A stretch of DNA of 64,000 bases from an uncultured Clostridia bacterium (lineage in GTDB: Bacteria; Bacillota; Clostridia; Christensenellales; UBA1242), in NCBI GenBank assembly GCA_948434855.1, contig CAOJFR010000003.1, forward strand, positions 9,456 to 73,455, given 5' to 3'. The number at the start of each line of letters is the position of its first letter. The stretch's first letter is position 1. Below, piece by piece: positions 1 to 8,131 of this stretch. Position numbers and translations under genes: made by a program. The notes beneath the pieces are model-generated. The model made no database searches and had not been told where the DNA came from. It saw only the letters and a program-made list of their open reading frames with translations.

Positions 1-1464
1 GTGTTTTCTTCCATGCTTTCAAAGATAATTTTGTTGGCAGTTGTTGCGGCGGCTTTTGTGATATTTTTAATATTGTCAATAATTTTAAAGAAGAAGGCAT
101 TAATTGTTGTTGCCATAATTTTAGCTTTTGCTTTAGTTCCAACAACAAATATAATTATAAGGCAAAACAGCAATAGCAAAAATTTAGCTTTTAATAATTC
201 AGAGGTATTAATTTCTGGCAGAATTTGTGAAAATTATTCATACACATCCAGTGGCAATATAAGAATAACGCTAGATAGTTTAAGTCTAAGCAGTTCAGAA
301 GAGCATAAAGAGGTTGGCGGAAAAATATTAATATATGTGCGCCCACATAACCTAGAAGTTCAAAAAATTGTGGTAGGGAAACATATAGATGTTTTGTGTG
401 AGCCAGAGTTCTTTTCCTATGATGGAGACAATGCTTCATATCTTTCAAATGGCATAATTGGCAGAAGCTATGCAAATTTTTATAATATAGATTTTTCAGA
501 AAATGAGAGTTTGTCATTAAAAGAAAAGCTAAAGTTTGGCACATATAACAAACTAAAGTCTTGGAATGTGAAATATGCAGATGTTGCCTATGCAATGCTT
601 TTTGGAGATTCAGATTTTATTAATAAAGACACGTTAAACATTTTCAGAAACACAGGCGTAGCACACTTGCTTGCAGTAAGTGGACTTCATGTTTCATTAA
701 TAGCAATGTTAATCAGCTTTATTTTGAAAAAATTAAAAGTTTCGCCTTACGCAAATTTAGTAACCATTTCATTGTTACTTTTGCTATATGCTTATTTATG
801 CGATTTTTCTGTTTCTGTGGTCAGAGCCAGTTTAATGACATCTTTTGCGCTACTTTGCAAGGCTAGGGGAAAGCCCTATGACAGACTTTCAGTTTTGTGT
901 TTGGTTGCAACTTTCATAATATTAATCAATCCATTAAAATTAATTAACATATCATTTATATTAAGTTTCTCAGCAGTGCTTTCAATAATACTAACAGTTT
1001 TGCCACTCAAAAGGTTCTTTAGCAAATTTTTATATGAAAAACTTGCAAATTCACTTGCATTGATTGTTGGTGTTCAGATTGGCTTAATTGCAGTTCAGCT
1101 TGTTAGCTTTGGAACATATCCGGTGCTGTCAATATTTTCAAATTTAATTTCTGTTCCACTTGAATCTTTTGCTTTCATGTTGCTTGTTCCGGGCACAATA
1201 ATTTCTTTAGTTTTTCCGTTCATGAGTTTTATTCCAAAACTATTTGGTTTAATCACAAGTATTGTTGTAAGGTTTAATGGTTTTATTGCTGGCTTAGGGT
1301 TAATAATAAATTTTGAATCACTTGGTTTTGTGTCCGTAATTTTTATCTTTCTCATTCTGTTTATAATAAGCGACTTTGTTTTTATAAAGAAAAATCATAA
1401 GCTAATCTGTGCAGCAAGTTTGCTTGCACTTGGCGCTTTAACTCAGGTTTTGTTACTACTATAA
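1..1464 (+). CDS. comEC: ComEC/Rec2-type DNA-uptake channel protein, nuclease domain absent
   Basis: Polytopic membrane protein of the ComEC/Rec2 family, which in other bacteria carries single-stranded DNA across the membrane during transformation. Seen: N-terminal membrane helices (about residues 5-55), a soluble segment like the ComEC OB-fold region (about 65-165), then the competence domain with the hallmark GVAHLLAVSGLHVSLIA near residues 218-234, followed by about eight hydrophobic helices. The protein ends at residue 487 directly after a last helix. Longer family members continue into a metallo-beta-lactamase-like nuclease domain, which is missing here. The reading frame opens with GTG on the first base of the window, so the true start may lie upstream. 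holA follows 48 bp later. Family assignment is firm; activity in DNA uptake is inference. Confidence 0.88.
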   Translation: MFSSMLSKIILLAVVAAAFVIFLILSIILKKKALIVVAIILAFALVPTTNIIIRQNSNSKNLAFNNSEVLISGRICENYSYTSSGNIRITLDSLSLSSSEEHKEVGGKILIYVRPHNLEVQKIVVGKHIDVLCEPEFFSYDGDNASYLSNGIIGRSYANFYNIDFSENESLSLKEKLKFGTYNKLKSWNVKYADVAYAMLFGDSDFINKDTLNIFRNTGVAHLLAVSGLHVSLIAMLISFILKKLKVSPYANLVTISLLLLLYAYLCDFSVSVVRASLMTSFALLCKARGKPYDRLSVLCLVATFIILINPLKLINISFILSFSAVLSIILTVLPLKRFFSKFLYEKLANSLALIVGVQIGLIAVQLVSFGTYPVLSIFSNLISVPLESFAFMLLVPGTIISLVFPFMSFIPKLFGLITSIVVRFNGFIAGLGLIINFESLGFVSVIFIFLILFIISDFVFIKKNHKLICAASLLALGALTQVLLLL

Positions 1465-1470
1465 ATGCAC

Positions 1471-1499
1471 TAGACAAAATTTTTAGATTTTGTTATAAT
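1471..1499 (+). promoter_or_regulatory. Promoter for holA
   Basis: A TAGACA -35 box (1471-1476), a 17-bp spacer and a perfect TATAAT -10 box (1494-1499). The expected transcription start, around 1506, leaves a leader of only about seven bases before the ATG at 1513. Confidence 0.6.
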
Positions 1500-1512
1500 A
1501 TTTTTAGGATTT

Positions 1513-2496
1513 ATGAAATATATTGAATTAAAAAGTAGTTTAAAGGAAGGGCTAAGAAGTGTATATGTAATATCTGGTGATGACAGATATTTGTGTTTTG
1601 ATGCATTAAAAAAAATAACAGATAAAGCAGATATTATGATAAAGGACATGAACTCAATAACTCTTTCAGGAGAGGGAGTTTCTGCAAAAGAAATTGTAGA
1701 TTCTGCAAATGTATATCCGTTTGGTGATGCATATAGGCTTGTTGTTGTCAAAAACTACGCTGGCACCACAAAAGATGAGTTAGAGGTGTTAAAAGAATAT
1801 TTTGCTTCACCGCTTTCTTCCACCATTCTTGTGCTGTTTTGCCCTGAAAAGCCTGAAAATTACAGAGCTATGTCAGACATAACACTAGTAGATTGTTCAA
1901 AAATAGACCCCAAAATGATTGCAGCCTTCATAAAAAACAGGTTGGCAAAAGAAGAGATAAATTCTAGTGATGAGGCAATAGAAAAGTTAATTATGTTTTG
2001 CAATAGTGACATGGCAAGAATTAATAGTGAACTTGAAAAACTTGTTGCATATACAGCCGAAACAAAGTCTCTCACGCCAGAGCTTGTAACAGAATTTGTT
2101 ATAGAAGATAAAGAGTATCAAGTTTTTGAGCTTGCTGGGTTTATTGCAAAAGGCGATAGCAAAAGTGCAATAAACTTGGTTGATAGTTTTATGATAAAGG
2201 CTGGAGGTGGGCTTCAAGTGCTGGGACCATTATATAGTAATTACAGAAGGGCACTATATGTTTCAATCAACAAAGATAAAACCACTGCCGAGCTTGCTGC
2301 TGCAATGGGCGTAAAAGAGTTTGCAATAAAAATGCTAAAACCGCAGGTCTCAATTTTTTCTGCAAAAAAGCTAAAACAGATAACGGACATGGTTTCAAAA
2401 TATGAAAGAAAAATAAAACTTGGACAAATTAAAGAAAATGTGGCAATAAAAACAATCGTTTTTAGTATACTAAATTTAAGAGGGGATAATGGCTAA
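1513..2496 (+). CDS. holA: DNA polymerase III subunit delta
   Basis: Delta subunit of the clamp loader, which opens the beta sliding clamp and loads it onto primed DNA. The 327-residue length is normal for HolA. Seen: the N-terminal signature VYVISGDDRYLCFDALKKI, in which the usual P-loop is degenerate as is normal for delta, then the central helical region and the C-terminal collar region with the typical pattern FSAKKLKQITDMVSKYERKIKLG. Its place just after comEC and close to rpsT is the common Bacillota order comEC-holA-rpsT. The ATG at 1513 is preceded by only a weak AGGA and a very short predicted leader. The 3' end overlaps the next gene by 8 bp, which suggests translational coupling. 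Confidence 0.93.
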   Translation: MKYIELKSSLKEGLRSVYVISGDDRYLCFDALKKITDKADIMIKDMNSITLSGEGVSAKEIVDSANVYPFGDAYRLVVVKNYAGTTKDELEVLKEYFASPLSSTILVLFCPEKPENYRAMSDITLVDCSKIDPKMIAAFIKNRLAKEEINSSDEAIEKLIMFCNSDMARINSELEKLVAYTAETKSLTPELVTEFVIEDKEYQVFELAGFIAKGDSKSAINLVDSFMIKAGGGLQVLGPLYSNYRRALYVSINKDKTTAELAAAMGVKEFAIKMLKPQVSIFSAKKLKQITDMVSKYERKIKLGQIKENVAIKTIVFSILNLRGDNG

Positions 2497-3064
2497 TTCA
2501 TTAGAATACTATAGCGTAACAAAAAAGAAAACACTTGGTGGCTGGTTCTACTGCCTCATTTTGTTTGTGTCATTTTTGTGCATAGACTTTTACATAACTG
2601 TTTCATCAGAAACTGTTTTTATTTCATTTTCTGGAAACAACATTTTTGCTTCATCGCAAGATATTGCATACATTTTGGGCTTAACAGTAATTGAGGCATT
2701 AATAGATTGGTTAGTTCTAGAAGTTATAATGTGGTTATATAGAACAATTTTATCACTCAAAATTTATTCCTTCGTTGTTCCAGCTCAAAAACTTAAAAAT
2801 GAGTGTCGTTTGTTTTTTGCAATAAAAAACTTCTTGCTTGCAATAATTGTAAATCTTTGCTTTGCATATCCATATCTTTATAGATTTGTTGAAGCATTCA
2901 ATGTTTTGTTCTTAGTTTTAACACTAGTTGCATTCGCATGGCACATTCAAAGAAGATATTCCGAGCCAATAATAGCTCACTTTGTGTTTAAGTGTTTTTG
3001 TTATCCAATTTTCTTTTATGAGTGCGTGGTGCTCTTAGTTTCATATTTGGGGGTGCTAATATAA
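2489..3064 (+). CDS. Hypothetical polytopic membrane protein, 191 aa
   Basis: I do not recognise a family. The protein has about five hydrophobic stretches (roughly residues 18-38, 58-85, 108-130, 133-150 and 163-190) joined by short basic loops, so it is an integral inner-membrane protein with almost no soluble domain. The ATG at 2489 follows a clear AGAGGGG ribosome binding site and overlaps the end of holA. Its stop codon overlaps the next start (TAATG at 3062-3066), so holA, this gene and the M28-like gene probably form one translationally coupled unit. A small YtxG- or Abi/CPBP-like membrane protein is possible, but I see no catalytic motif. Confidence 0.7.
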   Translation: MANSLEYYSVTKKKTLGGWFYCLILFVSFLCIDFYITVSSETVFISFSGNNIFASSQDIAYILGLTVIEALIDWLVLEVIMWLYRTILSLKIYSFVVPAQKLKNECRLFFAIKNFLLAIIVNLCFAYPYLYRFVEAFNVLFLVLTLVAFAWHIQRRYSEPIIAHFVFKCFCYPIFFYECVVLLVSYLGVLI

Positions 3065-4461
3065 TGAAAAAGACAATAAAATATTTTGTGCTAATAATAA
3101 TGGCATTCACAATTTCACTTTGTGGCATAACAACCATAGGTTCAACAGCAAATGCAGAGTTGTTGCAAACCACTGCATTAAATGAAACAGAAATCTCAGA
3201 AAAAATAAACACATATCTTGCAGAATTTTCTCAATTTTCTTCAAGGGCTCCTGGCACAGAAGGAGAAAAACAGGCAAGTGAATATATCTTTAATAAACTT
3301 AGTGGTTTTTCGGGCTTGTCACCAAAAAAGCTAAACGGCATTAAAGATGAAGATGGAATTCAAAACTTTACATTCACATCACGCTTTGACGGCAAATTAA
3401 AGCATTCTCAAAATATTATATTTGAATATAAAACTAACAAAAAAGATGCAAAAAAAATTATTCTAGCTTGCAGCTATGATGGCTATGCGCTTGATGATGA
3501 GGGCAAAATAATAAACACTGAAGCAATAAACGGAAGTGCAGGAAGTGTTGCAGTGCTTTTGGCACTTGCAGAAAATATTGCTAGCCTAAATAAAGATATA
3601 AATTATGAATTTATATTTTTTGGTGCAGGCAGTTCATCAAATGCTGGTGCAACACATTATTCTAATGGACTTTCAGAAAAAGATAGCAAAAACATTTTGC
3701 TCATGATGAATATAGAAAATATTGCGCTAGGCAAAAATTTATATTTTTATGTTGATGAAACAAAAACAGAGCTTTCAGATTTTGCTAAAGATTTGTCTGG
3801 TTCAAAAAAGCTTGGTGCAAGTGAAGTTAATGTGTCTCATCTTGGCAAAATTTTATTATCAAATCCAAGTGACCTTGGCTTAAATTATAAGCACATAGCA
3901 AACAGCTCTGCCAATGAAAAGTTTATGAAAGCAAATGTGCTTTCAATGAATGTTTTTGCGGGTGATTATTCTGAGGGAATTGTTTCTGGTAAGTGTGAAT
4001 ATGCAAATAAAGATAGGGTTTTAAATACAAAAAATGATAATTTAGAATATATTTCAAAAAATTATGGAGAGAATGTAATATCTCAAAATTTAAGCAAAGC
4101 GTTCAGTTTCATTAATGAACTTTTAATTAGCAAAGACCTAGCTATGGTGTGTGAAAACTCTGTTAAGCAGGTTTCCGATTTTTATGCGATTGCAGCAAAT
4201 CAAAAGCTGCCGCTATACTTAACAATTTGTGCTTTGTTTGTCGGAATAATTGTTGCACTTCTTATTCATTACAGGCTTTCAGTTAAAGCATTTCATGCAA
4301 ATATAGAAACAGAGTTTGCATCTTCTGTTATTTCAATTTCAGAAAATTTTGATTTTGGTGCAGATAAAAACGAAGTTTCAAAAATTGTAGGTCAAGTTGT
4401 TGCTCATGACATAAAAAAAGATAAGCGAATAAAACGTAAAAAAAATAAGAAACAAAAATAA
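3064..4461 (+). CDS. Degenerate M28-peptidase-like membrane-anchored protein
   Basis: A 465-residue protein with a cleavable-type signal peptide (basic start, hydrophobic core 7-25, likely cut after STANA near residue 31), an M28 aminopeptidase-like fold (about 40-360), a C-terminal transmembrane helix (about 378-400) and a basic cytoplasmic tail. M28 enzymes bind two zinc ions. At the first ligand position, where a His-x-Asp is expected, residues 137-139 read SYD. The Asp-Asn-x-Ser-Gly region reads INGSAGS (155-161). The catalytic Glu-Glu position in the FFGA segment reads GSSS (189-192). It therefore looks catalytically dead and may act as a binding or scaffold protein on the cell surface. 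Start: the ATG at 3064 has a GGGGGTG Shine-Dalgarno sequence and a one-base overlap with the preceding stop. A strong terminator follows. Confidence 0.72.
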   Translation: MKKTIKYFVLIIMAFTISLCGITTIGSTANAELLQTTALNETEISEKINTYLAEFSQFSSRAPGTEGEKQASEYIFNKLSGFSGLSPKKLNGIKDEDGIQNFTFTSRFDGKLKHSQNIIFEYKTNKKDAKKIILACSYDGYALDDEGKIINTEAINGSAGSVAVLLALAENIASLNKDINYEFIFFGAGSSSNAGATHYSNGLSEKDSKNILLMMNIENIALGKNLYFYVDETKTELSDFAKDLSGSKKLGASEVNVSHLGKILLSNPSDLGLNYKHIANSSANEKFMKANVLSMNVFAGDYSEGIVSGKCEYANKDRVLNTKNDNLEYISKNYGENVISQNLSKAFSFINELLISKDLAMVCENSVKQVSDFYAIAANQKLPLYLTICALFVGIIVALLIHYRLSVKAFHANIETEFASSVISISENFDFGADKNEVSKIVGQVVAHDIKKDKRIKRKKNKKQK

Positions 4462-4462
4462 A

Positions 4463-4489
4463 ACGGCTAAAATTTTAGCCGTTTTTTTG
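4463..4489 (+). terminator. Rho-independent terminator after the M28-like gene
   Basis: A perfect 20-bp palindrome, ACGGCTAAAA facing TTTTAGCCGT (4463-4482), continues into a run of seven T. It closes the comEC-holA-M28-like transcription unit. Confidence 0.88.
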
Positions 4490-4637
4490 TAAGTTAAACC
4501 CTATTTGGTTTTTGCAAAAATTGTAGAATTTTGCCTGAAGGAATTTGTTGAAAATTTAAAGAAAAGTTTGGTTTGCAAAATTTGTCTTTTTTGGACATAA
4601 AAATTTTTGACGAAATTTAAAAGAAAAAGCCATATAC

Positions 4638-4684
4638 AATTTTGTCAAATAATAGCGAAATTTATATGACAAATTTTGTCAAAA
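4638..4684. repeat. AT-rich direct repeat with palindromic second copy
   Basis: AATTTTGTCAAA occurs at 4638-4649 and again at 4672-4683; the second copy lies in the near-palindrome TGACAAATTTTGTCA (4667-4681). It lies between two converging genes. It could be an operator or chance in A+T-rich DNA; no other feature was seen in 4490-4690. Confidence 0.3.
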
Positions 4685-4693
4685 TTTTCATAA

Positions 4694-4722
4694 AAAAAAT
4701 AGAGCCCTCGTCCCTATTTTTT
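4694..4722 (-). terminator. Terminator of rpsT (minus strand)
   Basis: On the minus strand AAAAATAGGG pairs with CTCTATTTTT (one G-U pair) around a seven-base loop and runs into T residues. The rpsT stop codon lies inside the upstream arm. Confidence 0.65.
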
Positions 4723-4992
4723 TGCTGTGTTTTTAAGTTTGTCAAGTTCTTTAGCAAGTGCAGATTTTTTGTTGTTAGCTTTGTTTTTATGAATGATTCC
4801 ATTTGTAGCTTTTTCATCAATTATTGAAAATGTTTCTGGAAGCAATTTTTCTGCAAGCTCAACATCACCGCTAGAAATTGCTACGTTATATTTTTTAATA
4901 GCTGTAGCAAGTTCACTGCGTTCTGCTTTGTTGCGTTCATTATTTCTAATAGCAACTTCTTGTCTTTTCTTTGCTGATTTAATAATTGGCAT
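4714..4992 (-). CDS. rpsT: 30S ribosomal protein S20
   Basis: Primary 16S rRNA-binding protein of the small ribosomal subunit. Seen: the characteristic start MPIIKSAKKRQEVAIRNNER, an alternation of basic helices, and the C-terminal pattern GIIHKNKANNKKSALAKELDKL, over 92 residues, close to the usual 85-90. The ATG (complement of 4990-4992) has a good AAAGGAG site 9 bp upstream. It lies 41 bp downstream of murI on the same strand but has its own well-formed promoter inside the end of murI. Confidence 0.95.
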   Translation of the reverse strand: MPIIKSAKKRQEVAIRNNERNKAERSELATAIKKYNVAISSGDVELAEKLLPETFSIIDEKATNGIIHKNKANNKKSALAKELDKLKNTAKK

Positions 4993-5029
4993 AGTGTTTT
5001 ACTGCTCCTTTAAGGTATTACTGCCTACA

Positions 5030-5058
5030 ATTTTAGCACAGTTTTGTCTGTTTTGCAA
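5030..5058 (-). promoter_or_regulatory. Promoter for rpsT, inside the 3' end of murI
   Basis: Read on the minus strand: TTGCAA (5053-5058), a 17-bp spacer and TAAAAT (5030-5035) with an upstream TGC extension. The same TTGCAA and TGCTAAAAT forms recur at other promoters in this window. Confidence 0.6.
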
Positions 5059-5803
5059 GTATTTGACTTAATATTTTTCTATATTTTTGAGTTAAGCCCT
5101 TTTCTTTTTTAGAAAATTTAAACAAAACATTTGAATTTTGTGCATCACAATTCATAAATCTAGAAATTTGCTTTGCCACGCCAAAATTCCCATCATAAAT
5201 GGGCAAGTGAAGAAAATTGATTAATTCATCCTTAATCAGGCAATAGTGTGTGCACCCCAAAACCACTCCGTCATAAGACGCAGCATTTGCACAAATTTTA
5301 TGAATGTCTTTTAAATAGTTAAGCAAAACAACAGGATTTTTATCCAGCAAAAAATTTTCTATGCTCATGGCGAGTGAAGGAATAGAAAGCGTCCCAACTT
5401 TTCCCTCAGCCATGTTTTTGAGCCTGTCAAAACGCACTTGTTTAAGCGTTGTTGGTGTTGCCAAACAAAGAACATTTTTACAGCCCATGTCACTTGCAAG
5501 CTTCACGGCTGGTTCGGTGCCAATAAACTGAATATCTTTAAAAGTGTTTCTTAAGTTTTCTATAGAGCTTGTTGTTGCGGTATTGCAAGCCAGCACAACA
5601 ATTTTGATGTTAAAATTTTTTAAAAGGCCTTTAATAATTTCACTTAAATAGTTAAAGATTTCAGTTTTTGTGTGACAGCCATAAGGCGAGTGCAAGTTAT
5701 CAGCAAAATAAATAAAATTGGCTTGCATCAATTTCATAGTTTCTGCCATTGTAGACAGCCCACCAACACCGCTGTCTATAAATAAAATATACTCTTTTTT
5801 CAT
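5033..5803 (-). CDS. murI: Glutamate racemase
   Basis: Interconverts L- and D-glutamate to supply D-Glu for peptidoglycan precursors. Seen: the N-terminal DSGVGGLS motif with Asp10 and Ser11, the first catalytic cysteine in ACNTATT (Cys73), the second in GCTHY (Cys184), and the GTEPAVKLA segment (about 95-103). The length, 256 residues, is close to the usual 260-270. The ATG at 5803 has no Shine-Dalgarno sequence; a TATACT -10 box ends only five bases upstream, so the message is probably leaderless. The gene ends 41 bp before rpsT and is transcribed away from the T4SS-like locus. Confidence 0.93.
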   Translation of the reverse strand: MKKEYILFIDSGVGGLSTMAETMKLMQANFIYFADNLHSPYGCHTKTEIFNYLSEIIKGLLKNFNIKIVVLACNTATTSSIENLRNTFKDIQFIGTEPAVKLASDMGCKNVLCLATPTTLKQVRFDRLKNMAEGKVGTLSIPSLAMSIENFLLDKNPVVLLNYLKDIHKICANAASYDGVVLGCTHYCLIKDELINFLHLPIYDGNFGVAKQISRFMNCDAQNSNVLFKFSKKEKGLTQKYRKILSQILAKQTKLC

Positions 5804-5808
5804 AGCAT

Positions 5809-5814
5809 AGTATA
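5809..5814 (-). promoter_or_regulatory. -10 box of a probable leaderless murI promoter
   Basis: On the minus strand TATACT ends five bases before the murI ATG, and no ribosome binding site precedes the start. The -35 region (5831-5838) is weak. Confidence 0.45.
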
Positions 5815-5868
5815 TGCGAAAAACTTTTCTTTTGTAATTTTAAAGGAAAATTTTAACATTTTTTGCTG

Positions 5869-5902
5869 AAAAAAAGGTAACGCATTTGGTTACCTTTTTT
5901 TA
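5869..5902 (-). terminator. Terminator after the 736-aa surface-protein gene
   Basis: AAAAAGGTAAC and GTTACCTTTTT pair around a seven-base loop. There are T runs on both strands, so it may work in both directions. It ends the minus-strand arm of the T4SS-like locus. Confidence 0.85.
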
Positions 5903-5903
5903 G

Positions 5904-8114
5904 TTATCGTGTCTTAGGTTTTGCTCTAGAAATAATAACAAATGTAGCAACGGCAACAAGGATTATTCCAGCAACAACAATAAGAATAATTGCAGAAGCA
6001 TTAAGCTTTTTAGTGAGAGAGAAGGTGAGGGTATCTGTGGTTCCCATAGAGTCAGTAATTTTAACTGTATAGGTTCCATAGTCGTGGTAGGTAACACTTG
6101 AGTTGCCCTTCTCAGAATTAAGCTCATAAGGCACGGTTTCGCCGTTAAACGTAATTTCAACAATCAGGTCTCCAACGCCTTGGCAATTAAATGTAATATA
6201 GTCTTTTCCAATATCCGCTGAAACATTAACAAGTTGTTTGCCAAGAAGAACGGTATAGGTGTTAATATAAGTTTTGTCTAATGTGGTAGACTTTAAGGTG
6301 CTAGGATTGCTGCTAAAAGCCAAATCAAAATTAATTTTATCATTATTTTCAATTCTTTTAGTGTGAGTGCTTGGCTGGGTTTTATAAGGTTCGCTAGCCT
6401 CTAAGGTTTTGCCATCAACAGTAAAAGTAGATTTTGCCTGTGTAACAATGGTAAAGTTATATTCTTTTTTCTGATTTGTTGAATTTGCTTTGTGAACGGC
6501 AATTTGATAATAGCCATCGGCATCAGAGATAAATGAAAAGTCGCCATTTTGATTCAAAAAGCCTTTTTCTTCACTGTCAAAGTTTTCATAAATTGTTATA
6601 TCCCAGTCTGGATGGCTAGCTTTAAGGTTAACAACCTCGTCAGCATAGGTGCTGCCTGTCGGAATATAATATTCATATTTTGTAATGTTGTCGCTAGAGC
6701 CATAAAGGGTTTTACTGATTTCAATATATTTTATTGCATCCTTAATTCCAACATCGCCATATTTTTGGTTAAGATTTTTGATAGTAGACTTAATAGAATT
6801 GTTTTGAATAGAAGTGTTAACAATATATTCGCTTGAACCATTTTGTTTGTTAAGTTCAGAAATAATATAAATATTTTCAAAAACAGATTCAGTTGTACCA
6901 GAGTCGTCACTAATATAAAAACTTGTGCTATAATAGTTTGGGCTTGCACTTCCAAGAAGGTAAGTGTTGTCATAAAATTCTAAAGAGTATCTTCCACGCT
7001 TTTCAAAAGTCATTGAAAAGTTGTCAGACGATTTAATAGATTGACTTGGGTCTGGTGCATAAATTGCATTTCCGTTAGAGTTTACTCCCTGATAAATAAG
7101 TGCAGTTGCAAGGCGAGTTAGTCTTTTGCTTTCGTCAGAGTTTGCGTCATCCCTATAGTCAACAAACAAATAGTTTTCGCTGCCATAAGTTTTAGAAAAA
7201 ACCTTAAAAGTATAAACAAAGCCATTAAAGTTAAGGTTAAAATAAAGTGGATTGTCTTCAGAATAATTAAATTTACTGCTTAACATATTGAGTGAAAGTT
7301 TGTTATAACTTTGCTCTGGTTTAAGCCAGTCATCAACTTCATGGTAGCTGCCACTTCTAAAGCTTTCAAAACTAGCAATAGCTTCTTCGTTGTTTGCAAA
7401 CATAATAGCAGGTTTAGTAATGTTTAGTGTATATTTTTGAGCTGTTGTGCTAGTTGGTGTTGTATAAATTTCAATATCAATAGGGTATTCAAATTTTCCA
7501 TTAAAAGCTGAAGCATTAGAACTTAGTGTAATAGAATTGGTTATAATAATTTCATTTCTGTCAGTAAACTTATTAAATTTAATTAGTTCATTAGGCGCAT
7601 TTTCACTAAAAACGGTTGGAATAGCACTTGATGAAGCAGGGTCAACATTATAGATATTTAATCTTTTATCATAAAATCTAAAATAATAAGTTTTGTCACC
7701 ATATTCAAATGAAGTTGCATTTGGCTCAGTGGTTATTGTTGAGGTTTTCACTGAAAAATCAGAAGTGTGAGTATAGGTTAAACGATATCTATATTCAAGG
7801 GGCATAAAGTTTACTGAAAATGCGTCGTTTACGCAAACTATATATTTAACATTAGATCTTTCAACTCTGTTGTTATATCTAACTTCGTCATAGGTTGCCT
7901 TCATGTTTTTATAATCAAATCTGGTGCCTCTCATAGAGAGTGAAAGATAGTTCAAAATAGGGTAGTCCGGCACACTTTGCCCAGTAACAGAAATGCTCTC
8001 AGCGTTAGCGTTGCTGATAGCATTTTTTGAGCCATTTGGATTAATAGTGTTATAAATTCCAAATGCAAGCACAAAGCATAAAACCAAAAACAATAAACTT
8101 TTAAATTTTTTCAT
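5904..8114 (-). CDS. Membrane-anchored surface protein, 736 aa, paired with VirD4
   Basis: I do not recognise a family. Seen: an N-terminal signal peptide (KK, hydrophobic core about 5-22, likely cleavage after SNANA near residue 39), about 640 residues rich in Ser, Thr, Asn and Tyr with beta-strand-like alternation, an Ig/PKD-like last segment with the pattern GTYTVKITDSMG, a single C-terminal transmembrane helix (about 702-727) and a short basic tail. This is the topology of an extracellular protein held by a C-terminal anchor. Start: ATG at 8114 with AAGGAAAA upstream. It begins 17 bp after the VirD4-type gene on the same strand, so the two are almost certainly co-transcribed. Inference: an external adhesin or assembly component of the T4SS-like machine. 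Confidence 0.75.
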   Translation of the reverse strand: MKKFKSLLFLVLCFVLAFGIYNTINPNGSKNAISNANAESISVTGQSVPDYPILNYLSLSMRGTRFDYKNMKATYDEVRYNNRVERSNVKYIVCVNDAFSVNFMPLEYRYRLTYTHTSDFSVKTSTITTEPNATSFEYGDKTYYFRFYDKRLNIYNVDPASSSAIPTVFSENAPNELIKFNKFTDRNEIIITNSITLSSNASAFNGKFEYPIDIEIYTTPTSTTAQKYTLNITKPAIMFANNEEAIASFESFRSGSYHEVDDWLKPEQSYNKLSLNMLSSKFNYSEDNPLYFNLNFNGFVYTFKVFSKTYGSENYLFVDYRDDANSDESKRLTRLATALIYQGVNSNGNAIYAPDPSQSIKSSDNFSMTFEKRGRYSLEFYDNTYLLGSASPNYYSTSFYISDDSGTTESVFENIYIISELNKQNGSSEYIVNTSIQNNSIKSTIKNLNQKYGDVGIKDAIKYIEISKTLYGSSDNITKYEYYIPTGSTYADEVVNLKASHPDWDITIYENFDSEEKGFLNQNGDFSFISDADGYYQIAVHKANSTNQKKEYNFTIVTQAKSTFTVDGKTLEASEPYKTQPSTHTKRIENNDKINFDLAFSSNPSTLKSTTLDKTYINTYTVLLGKQLVNVSADIGKDYITFNCQGVGDLIVEITFNGETVPYELNSEKGNSSVTYHDYGTYTVKITDSMGTTDTLTFSLTKKLNASAIILIVVAGIILVAVATFVIISRAKPKTR

Positions 8115-8131
8115 AATTTTTCCTTAAAATA

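Noticed and set aside
3064..4461. Active M28 aminopeptidase
   Set aside because: Zinc ligand and catalytic glutamate positions are replaced, so only the fold name is kept.
4642..4827. A 61-residue plus-strand frame opposite rpsT
   Set aside because: It is antisense to rpsT and has no ribosome binding site.
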